Assembly (NCBI RefSeq): GCF_013366925.1
Contig: NZ_JAALDK010000002.1
Span: forward strand, 124,001 to 188,000
Origin: Paraburkholderia youngii
GTDB taxonomy: Bacteria > Pseudomonadota > Gammaproteobacteria > Burkholderiales > Burkholderiaceae
Direction: 5' to 3'
Length of the DNA stretch: 64,000 nucleotides
The position numbers and the translations under genes were made by a program. Each line of letters begins with the position of its first letter. Position 1 is the first letter of the stretch. Below the pieces are notes generated by a model. That model ran no database searches, was not told the DNA's origin, and worked only from the letters and a program-made list of their open reading frames with translations. Shown in pieces: positions 26,845 through 35,784 of this stretch.

Positions 26845-27864
26845 TTAGACTCCGAGACGTTCCTTGTACTGGTCGATCAGCACCGACACGATGATGACAA
26901 CGCCAACCGCGATGAACTGCCAGAATGCATCGACGTTAATGAATACCAGACCAAACTCGATCACAGCGATAATCAGGGCGCCGATCAACGTGCCGATCAG
27001 GTTGCCGGTACCGCCAAAGAGGCTTGCGCCTCCGATGACGACCGCGGCGATGGAGTTGAGCAGCATGGGTTCGCCAGCCGTGGCCGATCCGGCAGAGAAT
27101 CGAGCCGTATAGACGATGCCGCCGACTGCAGCGAACGCTGCCGCGAGCATATAGATCACGATCTTGTGCCGACGTACGTTAATCCCTGCTCGGGCGGCAG
27201 ACTGCTCATTGCCACCGACCGCATAGGTATATTGGCCGAAGCGGGTGCGCGACAGGATGAAGTGCATGACGGCCAGCAGGATCACCGTGACGATGACCGG
27301 ATTCCACCCGGAGCCCAGCCATTGCAGTCCCGCGTTGTCCACCGACACAGTCATGCCACTGCCTGCAGCGAGAAAACCGGCACCGCGGGCAATACCGTAC
27401 ATCCCGAGCGTCCCGATGAATGCTGGAACACGATATCGCGCAACGAGCGTGCCGTTAATAGCGCCTGGAATGACTGATACAGCAATGGTCAGCGGCACAG
27501 AGAGGCCGAGCGCCCACGGTGATGAGCCTGCGAGCAAAGTGAACTGGGCAGCGCACACCGCTGCAAGGCCCATGACGAATCCGACTGACAGATCGATGCC
27601 CGCAGTGATGATCACGAACGTCTGACCAATCGCGAGAAGCATCGGTGCGCTTGCCGCAAGTGCTATCGACTGCAGGTTGTAGGCATTGAAAACGAAGGAC
27701 CTTTGCTGGATTACCTGCGACCAGATTTCAAAGAAGAGGCAGAGCACCGCCAGAAATAGCCAGGGCCAGAAACGGCCAACCAGCGCCTTGTAGTCGATCG
27801 TCCTTGGAGCCGGCGATGTGCCAGTCGCTCGTGGCCGACCGGAAAGTGAGGTGGCTTTTTGCAT
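26845..27864 (-). CDS. Sugar ABC transporter permease (RbsC/FrcC type), module 2
   Basis: Inner-membrane permease of 339 residues with about eight or more hydrophobic segments. Family phrases: QTFVIITAGIDLSVGFVMGL, FGQYTYAVGGNEQSAARAGI and IAAVVIGGASLFGGTGNLIG. An N-terminal cytoplasmic tail of about 30 residues precedes the first segment (FWPWLFLAVLCLFFEIW). It is cotranscribed with the binding protein (64-base gap) and the ATPase (4-base gap). Confidence 0.92.
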   Translation of the reverse strand: MQKATSLSGRPRATGTSPAPRTIDYKALVGRFWPWLFLAVLCLFFEIWSQVIQQRSFVFNAYNLQSIALAASAPMLLAIGQTFVIITAGIDLSVGFVMGLAAVCAAQFTLLAGSSPWALGLSVPLTIAVSVIPGAINGTLVARYRVPAFIGTLGMYGIARGAGFLAAGSGMTVSVDNAGLQWLGSGWNPVIVTVILLAVMHFILSRTRFGQYTYAVGGNEQSAARAGINVRRHKIVIYMLAAAFAAVGGIVYTARFSAGSATAGEPMLLNSIAAVVIGGASLFGGTGNLIGTLIGALIIAVIEFGLVFINVDAFWQFIAVGVVIIVSVLIDQYKERLGV

Positions 27865-27928
27865 TGCAGTGTCTCCAGATAGCCCTTACCAATCACCGAC
27901 GGCGGTTTCGAGCCGCCGCCGGCACAAA

Positions 27929-28951
27929 TCAGTTGGAGTAGATGTATTGCTTGACGTCAGCGTTGTCGATGTTCGACTTGTCCATGACGACGAAACCGGT
28001 GCTTTTCTCCTTCGGGACCGGCTTGCCCCGGATTGCGTCGACTGCATACTTGACGCCGTAGTAGCCCATGTCGGCTGGGCGCTGGGCGATTGCGTAGTCG
28101 ACCAGGCCGCTCTTAATATCCTTATCGATGCCCGGTACGGCGTCGAAAACGATTAGCTTAACCTTGCCGCTCTTTCCGGACATGTGGATCGCCTGCGCCA
28201 CACCTTTGCCGGAAAACGTATTCGTGCCGAATACGCCGGATAGACCAGGCTCACGCGCCATCACACCCGATACATCCGAAACCGCCTTGTTCGCGTCGTC
28301 TTCGCTATACAACGTCGGCAGCACCTTGATGTTCGGATACTTTTTCATTTCTTCCTGGAAGCCCTGCACCCGCGCATCGGTGCTCGAGACACCCGGTTTG
28401 AGGCTTTCGCAGAAGACGATGCCCTTTTCACCGAGCGCCTTCGCCAGCGTTCGCGCTGCAATACGGCCGCCTTCCTTATTGTCAGACGCTACGAACGAAA
28501 GCGGGAAGTCCGCGTTTCCGCTGCCCGTCTGATATCGGCCGGTGCCGATGTAAGTGTCCACAGTGATGACCTTGATTCCCGCATTCTTTGCTTCCGTCAG
28601 CGGCTCGATCAGTTGCTGTGCGTCCACGGGAGAAACCAGGATCGCATCGGGACGTTTGGCAATGAATGCCTTGAGGATCGGCACCTGCTCCGTGGTGTTC
28701 CAACTTTTCGGAAGCTGGAAAAGCAGCTGGGTGTTGTCCTCCGCTGCCGCCTTCTGGGCACCGCGATACATCGTGAAATAGAAGGGATCGACCACCCCGG
28801 GCAACAGGGCCACAACGGGGTGATCCTTGTCCGCATGCGCCGGAGGTGCGGCTAGCGCCGAGAGCATAAGCGCGCCCATTACTGCACTGATCACACGACG
28901 GCATGTACGCACGGGGCGTGTTGTGTACAGCGGCTTCGTCAAGCTGTCCAT
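27929..28951 (-). CDS. Sugar ABC transporter substrate-binding protein, module 2
   Basis: Periplasmic binding protein of 340 residues, first gene of the leftward module 2 operon. Signal peptide at the N-terminus: basic TRPVRTCRRVISAV, hydrophobic core, cleavage near AHADKD. The body has the ribose-binding-protein style (ALLPGVVDPFYFTMYRGAQ, FIAKRPDAILVSPVDAQQL, VITVDTYIG). The operator at 29007-29030 and a TTGACT/TAGATT promoter lie just upstream, so it should be repressed by the LacI protein at 30154. The ligand is probably a monosaccharide; identity not shown. Confidence 0.9.
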   Translation of the reverse strand: MDSLTKPLYTTRPVRTCRRVISAVMGALMLSALAAPPAHADKDHPVVALLPGVVDPFYFTMYRGAQKAAAEDNTQLLFQLPKSWNTTEQVPILKAFIAKRPDAILVSPVDAQQLIEPLTEAKNAGIKVITVDTYIGTGRYQTGSGNADFPLSFVASDNKEGGRIAARTLAKALGEKGIVFCESLKPGVSSTDARVQGFQEEMKKYPNIKVLPTLYSEDDANKAVSDVSGVMAREPGLSGVFGTNTFSGKGVAQAIHMSGKSGKVKLIVFDAVPGIDKDIKSGLVDYAIAQRPADMGYYGVKYAVDAIRGKPVPKEKSTGFVVMDKSNIDNADVKQYIYSN

Positions 28952-29006
28952 GTCTGTCTCCTGTCTCTTTCTGGGGTTTGAAAAATCAGTGGTCCCGGTT
29001 TCGCGG

Positions 29007-29062
29007 CAAAACGTTTAGCGAAACGTTTCGTTGAATCTAAAACCTGTTCTGCGCAAAGTCAA
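29007..29062 (-). promoter_or_regulatory. Leftward promoter with LacI-type operator C
   Basis: Leftward promoter TTGACT (plus-strand 29057-29062), 17-base spacer, TAGATT (29034-29039). The operator at 29007-29030 follows and, read leftward, is CGAAACGTTTCG plus CTAAACGTTTTG. It stands 56 bases before the start of the module 2 binding-protein gene, at the expected transcription start, and differs from operator B at one position. Confidence 0.78.
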
Positions 29063-29168
29063 TCTATCTCGGGTAAACATGAACAGGTCGGATCGATATG
29101 TATCATTTGGGCCTTGAACGCGGAAGCGCATAGTGGAAACCCGGATGTATCTATCAATCCCCGTTTGC

Positions 29169-29207
29169 TATAAATCCGTTCACCGAAACGTTTCGCTAAA
29201 CGTTTCG
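29169..29207 (+). promoter_or_regulatory. Rightward -10 box with LacI-type operator D
   Basis: A TATAAA box (29169-29174; no good -35 seen) is followed by the 24-base operator at 29184-29207, identical to operator B. It lies 31 bases before the ATG of the module 2 dioxygenase gene. With operator C it forms a pair in the divergent promoter region, centres 177 bases apart. Confidence 0.78.
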
Positions 29208-29238
29208 CCAGATAACGAAATTGACGGAGACAGGACTC

Positions 29239-30111
29239 ATGTACACGAGACAGGCGATGCATGAACTGGGCATCAACGACGAGTTGGCCAGCGAGCAGCT
29301 GAAGGAACTGGACGAAAAAGGATTTTTCGTCGTCGAAGATGTGCTGAGCCCGGACGAGTGCCGCTCGATGGCCCGCGAGTTTGAGCGGCTCCATGAAGCC
29401 GAGCGCCTCACGGGTGGACATGAAGTTCACGTCGAGCCCGGAGCGCGGCGCGTGTCGAACATCTTCAACAAGACGTCAGTGTTCGACAAGTGCCTGGAAC
29501 TGCAGCCGGTGCTGGCCGCAGCCCACAAGCTGTTGGGGGAGATCAAGGTGCACGGCGCCAATCTCCGCGATCCGGTGAAGGGGTTCGGTCACCAGCAGTT
29601 GCACGCCGACGTGCCGAAGCACTTCGAAGATGACTGGTGGGTGGTCAATGCCGTCATCCTGTTTGACGACATGACGCTGGAAAACGGCCCGACCCGGGTT
29701 GTGCCCGGGTCGCACAGATGGGCACCGATTAACGTGCCTGTTGTTAACCAGGGCGACTGGGAGCCCGGCCCCATTTCCGAAGAAGATCGCAAACGGATTC
29801 CCGCCGATCTGGACGCTCCGTATCCGGGTGAGGTCTATCTGACTGGTCGGGCTGGCACCGTCTTCATCATGAACGCGTCCGGCTGGCATAGCGGCACACT
29901 CAAAAAGAACGACGCAAACCGCCGGGTACTGCATCTCACGTATACTCGGCGTGACCTCCCGCAGCAGCTCGTCCAGATCGACCATCTCACCCCGGAACTG
30001 TACGAGCGCATGTCACCTGCACAGCGGTTCCTGCTCGAAATTGAGCCGCTTCGTACGCCGGACGGCATCTTGCGGCAGCCGAAGCGCGAGCATGCGGGAT
30101 GGTGGAACTGA
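29239..30111 (+). CDS. PhyH-type Fe(II)/2-oxoglutarate dioxygenase, module 2
   Basis: Paralogue of the dioxygenase at 17907-18809, 290 residues. Iron ligands are His122-x-Asp124 (QLHADV) and His217 (SGWHSG), with Arg228/229 as the likely 2-oxoglutarate contact. The ATG at 29239 is chosen because GGAG lies nine bases ahead; a TTG at 29221 in frame is less likely. It is the first gene of a rightward unit (dioxygenase, LacI regulator, lactonase-type amidohydrolase) and starts just behind operator D. As in module 1 it sits among sugar genes, which argues for a sugar-derived substrate (inference). Confidence 0.85.
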   Translation: MYTRQAMHELGINDELASEQLKELDEKGFFVVEDVLSPDECRSMAREFERLHEAERLTGGHEVHVEPGARRVSNIFNKTSVFDKCLELQPVLAAAHKLLGEIKVHGANLRDPVKGFGHQQLHADVPKHFEDDWWVVNAVILFDDMTLENGPTRVVPGSHRWAPINVPVVNQGDWEPGPISEEDRKRIPADLDAPYPGEVYLTGRAGTVFIMNASGWHSGTLKKNDANRRVLHLTYTRRDLPQQLVQIDHLTPELYERMSPAQRFLLEIEPLRTPDGILRQPKREHAGWWN

Positions 30112-30153
30112 ACGAATATGAAGCTCGGGGCACAACTGCGTGGCGGGAAAATC

Positions 30154-31299
30154 ATGGCAACAATGAAAGATGTCGCACGTCTAGCGGAAGTAAGTTTGGC
30201 GACCGTCTCGGCGGTCCTGTCAGGATCGACCTACGTGAGTCCGGACCTCACGGAGCGCGTGCGCGTCGCTGTCAAGGCGTTGGGTTACGCGCCGAACACA
30301 GTCGCGAGCAGTCTGAAAAAGGGCTCCACCAAGCTATTGGGCCTGGTCGTCCCAGACATCACGAACCCATTCTTCACCGAGTTCGTGCATTCCATTCAGA
30401 AACGCGCTCACGTCCACGGCTACTCTGTTCTGTTATTCGACAGCGATCGGGATCTTGAACAGGAGCATGCGTATCTCCGCATGCTCCGCGCCCATCTGGC
30501 CGTCGGCACGATCCTCTGTGCATCGGCACCGGAAGAAGCCTACGACAAGATTCGTTCGGAGATCGGCATCATGCCTGTTGTAGCGGTCGACCACGTGGTC
30601 TGCCCCAACGAGTGGGATTCGGTTGCTCTCGATAACGTTGCCGCAGCACGCCTTGCAGTACAGCACATCCTGGAATTTGGCCATCGGCGCGTCGCAATCA
30701 TCTCCGGTCCGCAGAACCTGCTGCCTGGTCGTGATCGCTTGCGCGGCTTCGCCCAGGCGATCGCGGCCGCGAATCTGCCGGTCAATCCCGACTACGTAAG
30801 ACAGGGCGCGTTTGGTGAGCACGACGCCTATACCGCAGCGCTTGAGCTAATGGATCTCGCGGAGCCGCCGTCAGCCATCTTCGTGGCCAATAACCAGATG
30901 CTGATTGGCACGATGCGGGCATTGGCGGAAAGGCGTTTCGCGTGTCCTGCGGACGTATCAGTCACCGCGATCGACGATTTTCCATGGGCGAACGCTTTCT
31001 CTCCCGCACTGACCACGGTCCGGCAGCCCGTTGACGCGATGGCCGAAGCGGCGCTCAACATGCTGCTCGAGCGCATCAGGGGGGACGAGCGAAGCCCTCG
31101 GCATATGGTCTTTCCGCCGGAACTGGTCGTGCGTCAATCGTGCAGCAGTCCAGCGGCGTTCGGCAAAACGGAAAGTCAGGGAGCCGCCCGGACTCCAAGC
31201 GCGACGGCACGCGACAGTTCCGACAAAAAGTCGCGCATGAAGAAGACGGATTTAGCGGGAACGGAAGGAAACATCGATCTTCCGACGGCGGCCCGCTGA
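30154..31299 (+). CDS. LacI-family transcriptional repressor
   Basis: Repressor of 381 residues. A LacI helix-turn-helix is at residues 3-24 (KDVARLAEVSLATVSAVLSG), followed by the hinge phrase GYAPNTVASSLKKG and the periplasmic-binding-protein-like effector domain (LVVPDITNPFFTEF; SAIFVANNQM; VTAIDDFPWANAFSPALTTV). The ATG at 30154 is used; a start at 30118 would add 12 unrelated residues. The C-terminus carries an unusual Ser/Thr/Lys-rich tail of about 50 residues. It lies 42 bases after the dioxygenase gene and is the best candidate to bind the four operators, since CGAAACGTTTCG-type palindromes are typical for this family. Confidence 0.9.
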   Translation: MATMKDVARLAEVSLATVSAVLSGSTYVSPDLTERVRVAVKALGYAPNTVASSLKKGSTKLLGLVVPDITNPFFTEFVHSIQKRAHVHGYSVLLFDSDRDLEQEHAYLRMLRAHLAVGTILCASAPEEAYDKIRSEIGIMPVVAVDHVVCPNEWDSVALDNVAAARLAVQHILEFGHRRVAIISGPQNLLPGRDRLRGFAQAIAAANLPVNPDYVRQGAFGEHDAYTAALELMDLAEPPSAIFVANNQMLIGTMRALAERRFACPADVSVTAIDDFPWANAFSPALTTVRQPVDAMAEAALNMLLERIRGDERSPRHMVFPPELVVRQSCSSPAAFGKTESQGAARTPSATARDSSDKKSRMKKTDLAGTEGNIDLPTAAR

Positions 31300-31431
31300 C
31301 TGGCATACATATTCATGCCTGGCACTCCAGTCAAAGCTGACGGCTGACTTTGATCTGCGTATTACATACGCGATACAACGTCATCATTAACTCTCCAGTC
31401 AATCGATGCACTAATTGGGAGAAGGACGGTC

Positions 31432-32298
31432 ATGAAGGTTGATGCACATCAGCACTTCTGGACGACTGCGCGAAGCGACTATGGCTGGCTCACCCCTGAT
31501 CTCGCTCCACTATGGCGAGACTTTTTGCCATCGGACCTTGCGCCACTTGCGCAGGCGGCGGGCGTTGACAAGACCGTTGTCGTGCAGGCCGCACCGACGA
31601 TGAATGAAACGCTGTATCTGCTGGAGCTGGTCGCGGACGATCCACTCGTTGGAGGTGTCGTGGGCTGGGTTCCAATGCTTGACCCCGACGCACCGACCCT
31701 CATCGAGAGGCTGGCTCGTGAGCCGAAGTTCAAGGGTGTCAGACCCATGCTGCAGGATCTGCCCGACGACGACTGGATTGCAAATCCTGAATTAGATCCG
31801 GCTGTTGCCGCGATAGTCAGGCACGACCTGGCGTTCGATGCGCTGGTTTACGTGCGTCATCTACCATATCTCGCCAGGTTTGCAGCTCGACATGCCGAGT
31901 TGCGGATTGTGATCGATCACGTCGCCAAGCCTCGTCTGCCCGACGGTCAGGGAAGTGTGCGAACAACCACGCGCGTACGTGTAGGGGAAGACTGGGTTGA
32001 GTGGGCTCGCTGGATGGGCGAATTCGCCGAGATGAACAACGTGGTGTGCAAGCTCTCCGGCATGGTGACAGAGGCAGATCCGGGTTATGCCGACGATGCG
32101 TTCTCGCCATATTTCGCTTTTCTGCTCTCGCGATTTGGCGCTGAGCGCCTGATGTGGGGGAGCGACTGGCCGGTCCTGAATCTGAACGGCGATTACGCGT
32201 CGTGGCACGCATGCGTCGAACGACTGTCCTCCAGTCTCGCCAAGGAAGACCGGGCGGCGATCTTTGGAGAAACAGCCCGCTCATTTTACCGGCTGTGA
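31432..32298 (+). CDS. Amidohydrolase family lactonase (L-fuconolactonase-like)
   Basis: Cytoplasmic metal-dependent hydrolase of 288 residues (amidohydrolase 2, COG3618). The family includes sugar lactonases that open L-fucono- or L-rhamnono-lactone. Metal ligands are His6 and His8 (DAHQHFW), an internal histidine in VYVRHLPYLARF, and the aspartate of GSDWPVLNL. An AAGGAC-like ribosome site precedes the ATG. It follows the LacI gene in the same orientation with a 132-base gap that may hold its own promoter. It is the intact counterpart of the broken gene at 24849-25377, so it may serve both modules. Confidence 0.86.
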   Translation: MKVDAHQHFWTTARSDYGWLTPDLAPLWRDFLPSDLAPLAQAAGVDKTVVVQAAPTMNETLYLLELVADDPLVGGVVGWVPMLDPDAPTLIERLAREPKFKGVRPMLQDLPDDDWIANPELDPAVAAIVRHDLAFDALVYVRHLPYLARFAARHAELRIVIDHVAKPRLPDGQGSVRTTTRVRVGEDWVEWARWMGEFAEMNNVVCKLSGMVTEADPGYADDAFSPYFAFLLSRFGAERLMWGSDWPVLNLNGDYASWHACVERLSSSLAKEDRAAIFGETARSFYRL

Positions 32299-32791
32299 GA
32301 TCACGCCCGCGCGCTGGTGAGACTGGGATCAAGCGGGCAGCGTGTTTGATATCCGCAGCCCGTCGGTCAAGGATCATCAGCACTTGCCTTGCGTCCAGCG
32401 CGGCGAATCGATTGCGCGACAATTAGGCTGGAGTGACATCTTCCCGTGAGGCAACACGCAGATCCAGTCCGATAGTCGCTCTCTTCATGATGAACGCTCC
32501 TTTGCCGTGGACGTCACGACTTCTCCACTCTGGCATCAACGCGCGCTAGGTCGCGGGAGTCGTCCATCACATCAGAGCCTCTGACGCTAGAAGAGCGGCT
32601 TTCGAGCGACAACCGGCAGGCTATCGGTGAGAAGTGTCCGTTATCGCCGCCATGCAAGCCCAGCTGACCCGATCGAGAGCCCGACGGGCTGGATATGTCC
32701 CTCCGGTCATGCGCGCGGCTCTTCAAACTATTCAGACCCGACTGAGTAGCTGGCGCGACCGTTAAATGGCGTGGCTGGTCCTGGACAGAAG
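32299..32791. other. Convergent gap between sugar module and SPFH operon
   Basis: About 490 bases between the rightward lactonase gene and the leftward metal ATPase gene. I see no gene I can support and no strong terminator hairpin. Composition shifts from about sugar-island level to clearly GC-richer at about 32770, which may mark an island edge. Confidence 0.4.
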
Positions 32792-34744
32792 CTAAGGAGC
32801 GAACGCCGAGCTATGGGAGTCGTCGATCCGCAGCAGACGGCCCGCGTTGGCGATCACGATGAACGTGCCGACGTTGTGCAGGATCGCGGCCCACACTGCG
32901 CCGAGCATGCCGGTCGCGGCGAGCGCGATCACCGCGAGCGTCCACGCGAGGCCGATCGCCGCATTGGTCGTCGCCGTGCGCCGGCATTGCCGGCCGAGGC
33001 GGATGCAGGTCGGAATCCGCCGCAGATCGTCGCCCAGCAGCACGATGTCGGCCGACGCGATCGCAATGTCGACGCCGCGCTCGCCCATCGCGATGCTCGT
33101 CGAGCCGGCCTTGATCGCCAGCACGTCGTTCAGCCCGTCGCCGACGACGAGCGGATGCAGGCCCGCGCCGATCTCACGCATCACGTAGTCGAGCTTGTCG
33201 TGCGGCAGCGCCTGTGCGACCACCGCCTCGATACCCGTCTCGGCCGCGACTTTGCTGGCGACGCGCTCGAGGTCGCCCGTCAGCAGCGTTTGCCGCGCGA
33301 GGCCCAGCGTCCGCAACTCGGCGAGCGCTTCGCGCGCGTCGGGCCGCAGCGTGTCGGCAAAACCGAACCACGCGAGCAGCCGCCCGCCGAGCACGAGTCC
33401 GACGAGCGGCCCGTCGAAACCGTCAGGGGCCGGCGGCAAGTCACCGGCATGGTCGGCCAGCAGCGTGGGCCGGCCGAGTACCGCCGTGCCGGCCGGCGTG
33501 TCGGCGACGACGCCGAGCCCGCGCAATTCCCGCGTGCGTTCGAACGGCGCAACAGCGGCGCCCGTGAGGCCGGACGCGGCGGCATCACGGACTAGCGCGC
33601 GGCTCGCCGGATGCGCGCTGCTTTCGCCGAGCCGCGCGGCCAGCGCACGCGCCTGCGCGGCGTCGACACCGGGCTGCAGCCACACCTGCCGGACCTGCAA
33701 TTCCCCGCGGGTGAGCGTGCCCGTCTTGTCGATCACGAGCGAATCGACCTCGGCGGTCTTGTCGAGGAACGCGGCATTGCGAAACAGGATGCCGTGCCGC
33801 GCGCCGACCGCGATCCCGGCAATGGCCGTGGACGGCGCGGCGAGCACCAGCGCGCACGGGCACGCGGCCACGATGACCGCGAGCATCGCCGATGCATTCG
33901 CGGACGTGAACCAGACGATCGCCGCGATCAGCAGGACGAGCGCGAGATACATGCCCATGTGCCGCTCGAGGACCTGTGTGACGGGCGGTTTCGCCTGCTC
34001 CGCATGCTGCATCAGCGCGATGATCTTGCCGAGCGTGGAATCCTTGCCGGTGTGAGTGACTTCGATGCGGAGCACGCCGTCGAGATTCAGTGCGCCGCCA
34101 TAAACGGCGCTGCCCGCATCGATGTCGTGCGGCACGGATTCGCCGGTGATCGGCCCGTTGTCGACGCTCGACGTGCCCGCCATCACGATGCCGTCGACCG
34201 GAATGCGGGCGCCGGCCACCACTTCGATGCGGTCGCCCGCGCGCAACGCGTCGTACGCGACTTCGACCACGCTGCCGTCGGCGCCGATGCGGCGCACACG
34301 GCCGGCCGTCAGCCGGCCGAGCGCGCGGATGGCTTCCTGCGAGCCCAGCACGCTGCGCTCTTCGAGCGCATGGCCGAACGTCATCACGATCGGCAGCAGC
34401 GCGGCCGTCGTCATGTCGCCGATCGCCCACGCGGCCAGCATCGCGAGCGCGATCAGGCGATCGGTCACGCCGTGCAGGCTCGGCGCACGCAGGCTGTGCC
34501 ACGCACTCGCGAACACCGGCCCCGCGACGATCAGCGATGCGAGCGCGGCGAGGAGTTGCGCGAGCGTTTCTCCGCCGCCCCACAGCATGCGCGACGCGAA
34601 CGACAGCACGAGCAGGCCGCCCGCGAGCAGCGCCAGCGCGATCTGCCCCGTGATCGTGCGGCGCTCGTCGGAGGACAGCGCGTAGGCCGTCGTACCTGCG
34701 GGAGCGGCGTCCGGCTGCGTGGCCGGTTCGGCGAGCGAATTCAT
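32792..34744 (-). CDS. P1B-type heavy-metal-translocating ATPase
   Basis: Inner-membrane metal pump of 650 residues. Visible motifs are TGES (200-203), the transmembrane metal motif CPC (295-297), DKTGT with phosphorylated Asp339, HP (378-379) and GDGLND (535-540). There is no N-terminal CxxC or histidine-rich metal-binding domain. The end reads AAILHNVGTFIVIANAGRLL, closer to the Zn/Cd/Pb or Co branch than to Cu pumps; the metal is not certain. The start is the ATG at 34744, overlapping the stop of the preceding SPFH gene (ATGA). A longer in-frame opening up to 35686 is only an antisense-phase reading of that gene. It is the last gene of the SPFH operon, and the coupling suggests the SPFH proteins act on or with the pump. 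Confidence 0.88.
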   Translation of the reverse strand: MNSLAEPATQPDAAPAGTTAYALSSDERRTITGQIALALLAGGLLVLSFASRMLWGGGETLAQLLAALASLIVAGPVFASAWHSLRAPSLHGVTDRLIALAMLAAWAIGDMTTAALLPIVMTFGHALEERSVLGSQEAIRALGRLTAGRVRRIGADGSVVEVAYDALRAGDRIEVVAGARIPVDGIVMAGTSSVDNGPITGESVPHDIDAGSAVYGGALNLDGVLRIEVTHTGKDSTLGKIIALMQHAEQAKPPVTQVLERHMGMYLALVLLIAAIVWFTSANASAMLAVIVAACPCALVLAAPSTAIAGIAVGARHGILFRNAAFLDKTAEVDSLVIDKTGTLTRGELQVRQVWLQPGVDAAQARALAARLGESSAHPASRALVRDAAASGLTGAAVAPFERTRELRGLGVVADTPAGTAVLGRPTLLADHAGDLPPAPDGFDGPLVGLVLGGRLLAWFGFADTLRPDAREALAELRTLGLARQTLLTGDLERVASKVAAETGIEAVVAQALPHDKLDYVMREIGAGLHPLVVGDGLNDVLAIKAGSTSIAMGERGVDIAIASADIVLLGDDLRRIPTCIRLGRQCRRTATTNAAIGLAWTLAVIALAATGMLGAVWAAILHNVGTFIVIANAGRLLRIDDSHSSAFAP

Positions 34745-35784
34745 CGGGCGTTTCCGGGCAGGATCAGGTTCGAGGTGTCGTGCGGATCGATCGTCGTCAC
34801 GCGCCCGGCTTTCGACAGCACGCGCTGCACGCGATCGCGATACAGCCGTGCCAGCAGCCCCGGATCGCCCTTCTCGCGGAGCGTTGCAGCGAGTTGCCGG
34901 ATTTCGAGCGTGTCGGTCTGCGCGTTCGCGACGCGTTCGGCCGCGTGGGCCTGCGCGTCCTGCACGATCCGGTCGGCATCCTGCTGTGCGTCCTGGCGCC
35001 GCTGTTCGGCGGCGGTGCGTGCTTCGGCGATGGTGCGCTCGACGACCTGCAGCGACGTCAGCACCGCGTTGAACGCGTCGGCCGCCGCGCCGGGAAACGC
35101 GGGCTGCACGTCGACGCGCGCAACTTCGACGCCGAGCCCCGCGTGCGCCGCGTCGAGTGCGCGCAGGTGCCGCGCGATCGCGTCGGCGAGATCGCCGCGC
35201 AACCGTTCGCGACGCGCGGCCATCTGCCGGTCGGCGGCCAGTTGCTCGGGCCGCGCGACCAGAATCGCGTCGAGATCGCGGGTCGCCGCGACCTCGACGG
35301 CCGACGCGGACACGATCCGCTCGAGCGCCGCATCGAGACGGTCCCGCTGCAGCACATACGCGTACGGATCGCTGACCCGGTAATAGAGCACCGCGCTCAA
35401 CGCGACCGCGCCGCCGTCGCCGGTCAGCACGTAGCCTGAACCGGCCAACGCGTCGGGCAATCGGGCGACACCCTGCGCGGATGGCGCGAGCGCCCGCGGA
35501 TCGCGGTCGAGCGAGCGGATCCGCTGCTCGAGCACACGCGCGGCGCCCGGTACGAGCAGGACCGATTCGAACGGCTGCGGCCACGCGATCACGAGCCCGG
35601 AGTCCTGGGTGCGCACGAGCGCGCCGAAACGCATTACGACCGCGCGGCTGTCCGCCGGAATCCGCCGGATGTTCGAGCCGGCCCATGTGCCTGCGGCGAG
35701 CACCGCGAGCGCGGCGATGAACCAGAACGACAGGCGCACGGCCTGCGCGCCCGGCCCGAGCGGCGGTGCGGACGGCTCGCTCAT
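34741..35784 (-). CDS. SPFH/HflK-like membrane protein
   Basis: Band-7/SPFH protein of 347 residues. One N-terminal membrane helix (LSFWFIAALAVLAAGTW) is followed by the SPFH domain (IPADSRAVVMRFG, then DGGAVALSAVLYYRVSDPYAYV) and a long alanine/glutamine/arginine-rich coiled coil (TAAEQRRQDAQQDADRIVQD) ending with RLYRDRVQRVLSKAG. This is the architecture of HflK/HflC, which form a cage around the FtsH protease, but no ftsH, hflX or serine/threonine metabolism gene is near. It overlaps its neighbours on both sides by four bases (ATGA), showing tight coupling to the His-rich HflC-like gene and the metal ATPase. Confidence 0.85.
   Translation of the reverse strand: MSEPSAPPLGPGAQAVRLSFWFIAALAVLAAGTWAGSNIRRIPADSRAVVMRFGALVRTQDSGLVIAWPQPFESVLLVPGAARVLEQRIRSLDRDPRALAPSAQGVARLPDALAGSGYVLTGDGGAVALSAVLYYRVSDPYAYVLQRDRLDAALERIVSASAVEVAATRDLDAILVARPEQLAADRQMAARRERLRGDLADAIARHLRALDAAHAGLGVEVARVDVQPAFPGAAADAFNAVLTSLQVVERTIAEARTAAEQRRQDAQQDADRIVQDAQAHAAERVANAQTDTLEIRQLAATLREKGDPGLLARLYRDRVQRVLSKAGRVTTIDPHDTSNLILPGNAR

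Noticed and set aside
32792..35686. A single 964-codon leftward frame covering the metal ATPase and more
   Set aside because: Only the part from 34744 down is ATPase. The rest is an Arg/Ala-rich alternative phase of the HflK-like gene, which has clear family sequence in its own frame.
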